Both the position numbers and the translations under genes were made by a program. Positions 50,738-50,868 of a stretch of DNA of 50,868 bases are shown here, one piece after another. The stretch is from Cumulibacter manganitolerans (GTDB taxonomy: Bacteria > Actinomycetota > Actinomycetes > Mycobacteriales > Antricoccaceae). Under the pieces are notes generated by a model. The model worked only from the letters and a program-made list of their open reading frames with translations, did not search any database and was not told where the DNA came from. Positions within the stretch are counted from its first letter, which is position 1. Each line of letters opens with the position of its first letter. Location of the stretch: NCBI RefSeq assembly GCF_009602465.1, contig NZ_WBKP01000024.1, positions 1-50,868 on the forward strand. Direction: 5' to 3'.

Positions 50738-50782
50738 ACGGTCAAGTCCCGTGGGGTGGTGTACGAGGTTGATCCCTCGGTT
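50738..50782 (-). repeat. IS terminal sequence, copy B of the 45-bp direct repeat
   Basis: Matches 27565-27609 at 43 of 45 positions in the same orientation. It lies 11 nt beyond the stop of a minus-strand transposase fragment, the place of a terminal inverted repeat, with the element extending to the right beyond the window. The upstream sequence TCGCAATC is repeated about three times (50704-50728). Confidence 0.85.
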
Positions 50783-50793
50783 GGGCGTGTTGG

Positions 50794-50868
50794 TTAGGCC
50801 GTGAGGGCCTGGAGCTCGGGTTCGGTCACCTCCTCGGCATCGGCGGTGGGGTCGACGGCCTGGGATCG
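50794..50868 (-). CDS. Transposase C-terminal fragment (probably IS256 family), window edge
   Basis: The minus strand is open from the window edge to a TAA at 50796-50794, ending DPTADAEEVTEPELQALTA. Only 24 codons are visible. The acidic/Ala tail directly before an IS end is typical of IS256/Mutator-like actinobacterial transposases, but the family assignment is tentative. The gene continues off the window. Confidence 0.55.
   Translation of the reverse strand, partial: RSQAVDPTADAEEVTEPELQALTA

Overview
The window is high-GC DNA with actinobacterial features: a TraA/MobF-type relaxase with a TraG-like coupling protein, CmtR-type ArsR sensors, frequent GTG/TTG starts and 4-nt start/stop overlaps, and an MtrA-like box in front of a peptidoglycan hydrolase. 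It points to an actinomycete (Actinomycetota; genus not determined) and to a plasmid or integrative conjugative element rather than core chromosome. The left edge is a 77-nt poly-C run that looks artificial. The right edge stops inside a transposase gene. Both suggest a contig broken at difficult sequence.

Layout. (1) 79-5670, + strand: end of a conjugation module: a truncated protein, a transglycosylase/M23 hydrolase, a lipoprotein, the coupling ATPase, then small cargo genes. (2) 5787-15095, - strand: one compact catabolic operon of eight genes (two LysR regulators, a CaiB-type CoA-transferase, a complete TctCBA tripartite tricarboxylate transporter, a fused double acyl-CoA dehydrogenase and an enoyl-CoA hydratase). 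(3) 15453-20131: the 1374-aa relaxase-helicase and a divergent coiled-coil/HTH gene, with a likely oriT region between them. The catabolic operon therefore sits inside the conjugation region as cargo.

(4) 20537-26995, + strand: a lead/cadmium/zinc-type resistance cluster resembling pbrABC: an ArsR sensor with CmtR-like cysteines, a P1B ATPase with an SPC motif, LspA, a decayed second lspA fragment, UppP, an ArsR sensor with a complete alpha5 zinc site, a CDF exporter and an unusual ZIP-like protein. (5) 26996-31900: a mosaic zone with a ctaG tail fragment, a solo IS end, a truncated IS3-family element, a cytochrome P450, a cmtR-cadD pair and a cysteine-rich copper-storage-type gene broken by a one-base frameshift. 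(6) 32095-45937: an envelope and copper block with an M23 hydrolase, Lgt, a multicopper-oxidase remnant, CcdA-TlpA, a two-component system, SHOCT protein, multicopper oxidase, two lipoproteins, a CopB ATPase behind a CsoR-type operator, a thioredoxin-like protein and CtaG. (7) 46009-50868: an NmtR/KmtR-like ArsR with its CDF exporter, a XerC/XerD dif-like site, a MerR-peroxiredoxin fusion, a DapA-family aldolase, a DUF1016 protein that has lost its nuclease domain, and a second copy of the IS end next to a partial transposase.

How the parts fit. The metal genes cover export from the cytoplasm (P-type ATPases, CDFs, CadD), periplasmic or surface oxidation (multicopper oxidase), storage (broken four-helix protein) and sensing. 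The element also carries two of the three lipoprotein-maturation enzymes (Lgt, LspA) beside several predicted lipoproteins. Most of the IS ends and gene fragments lie at module boundaries, so the metal island appears to have been assembled piecewise.
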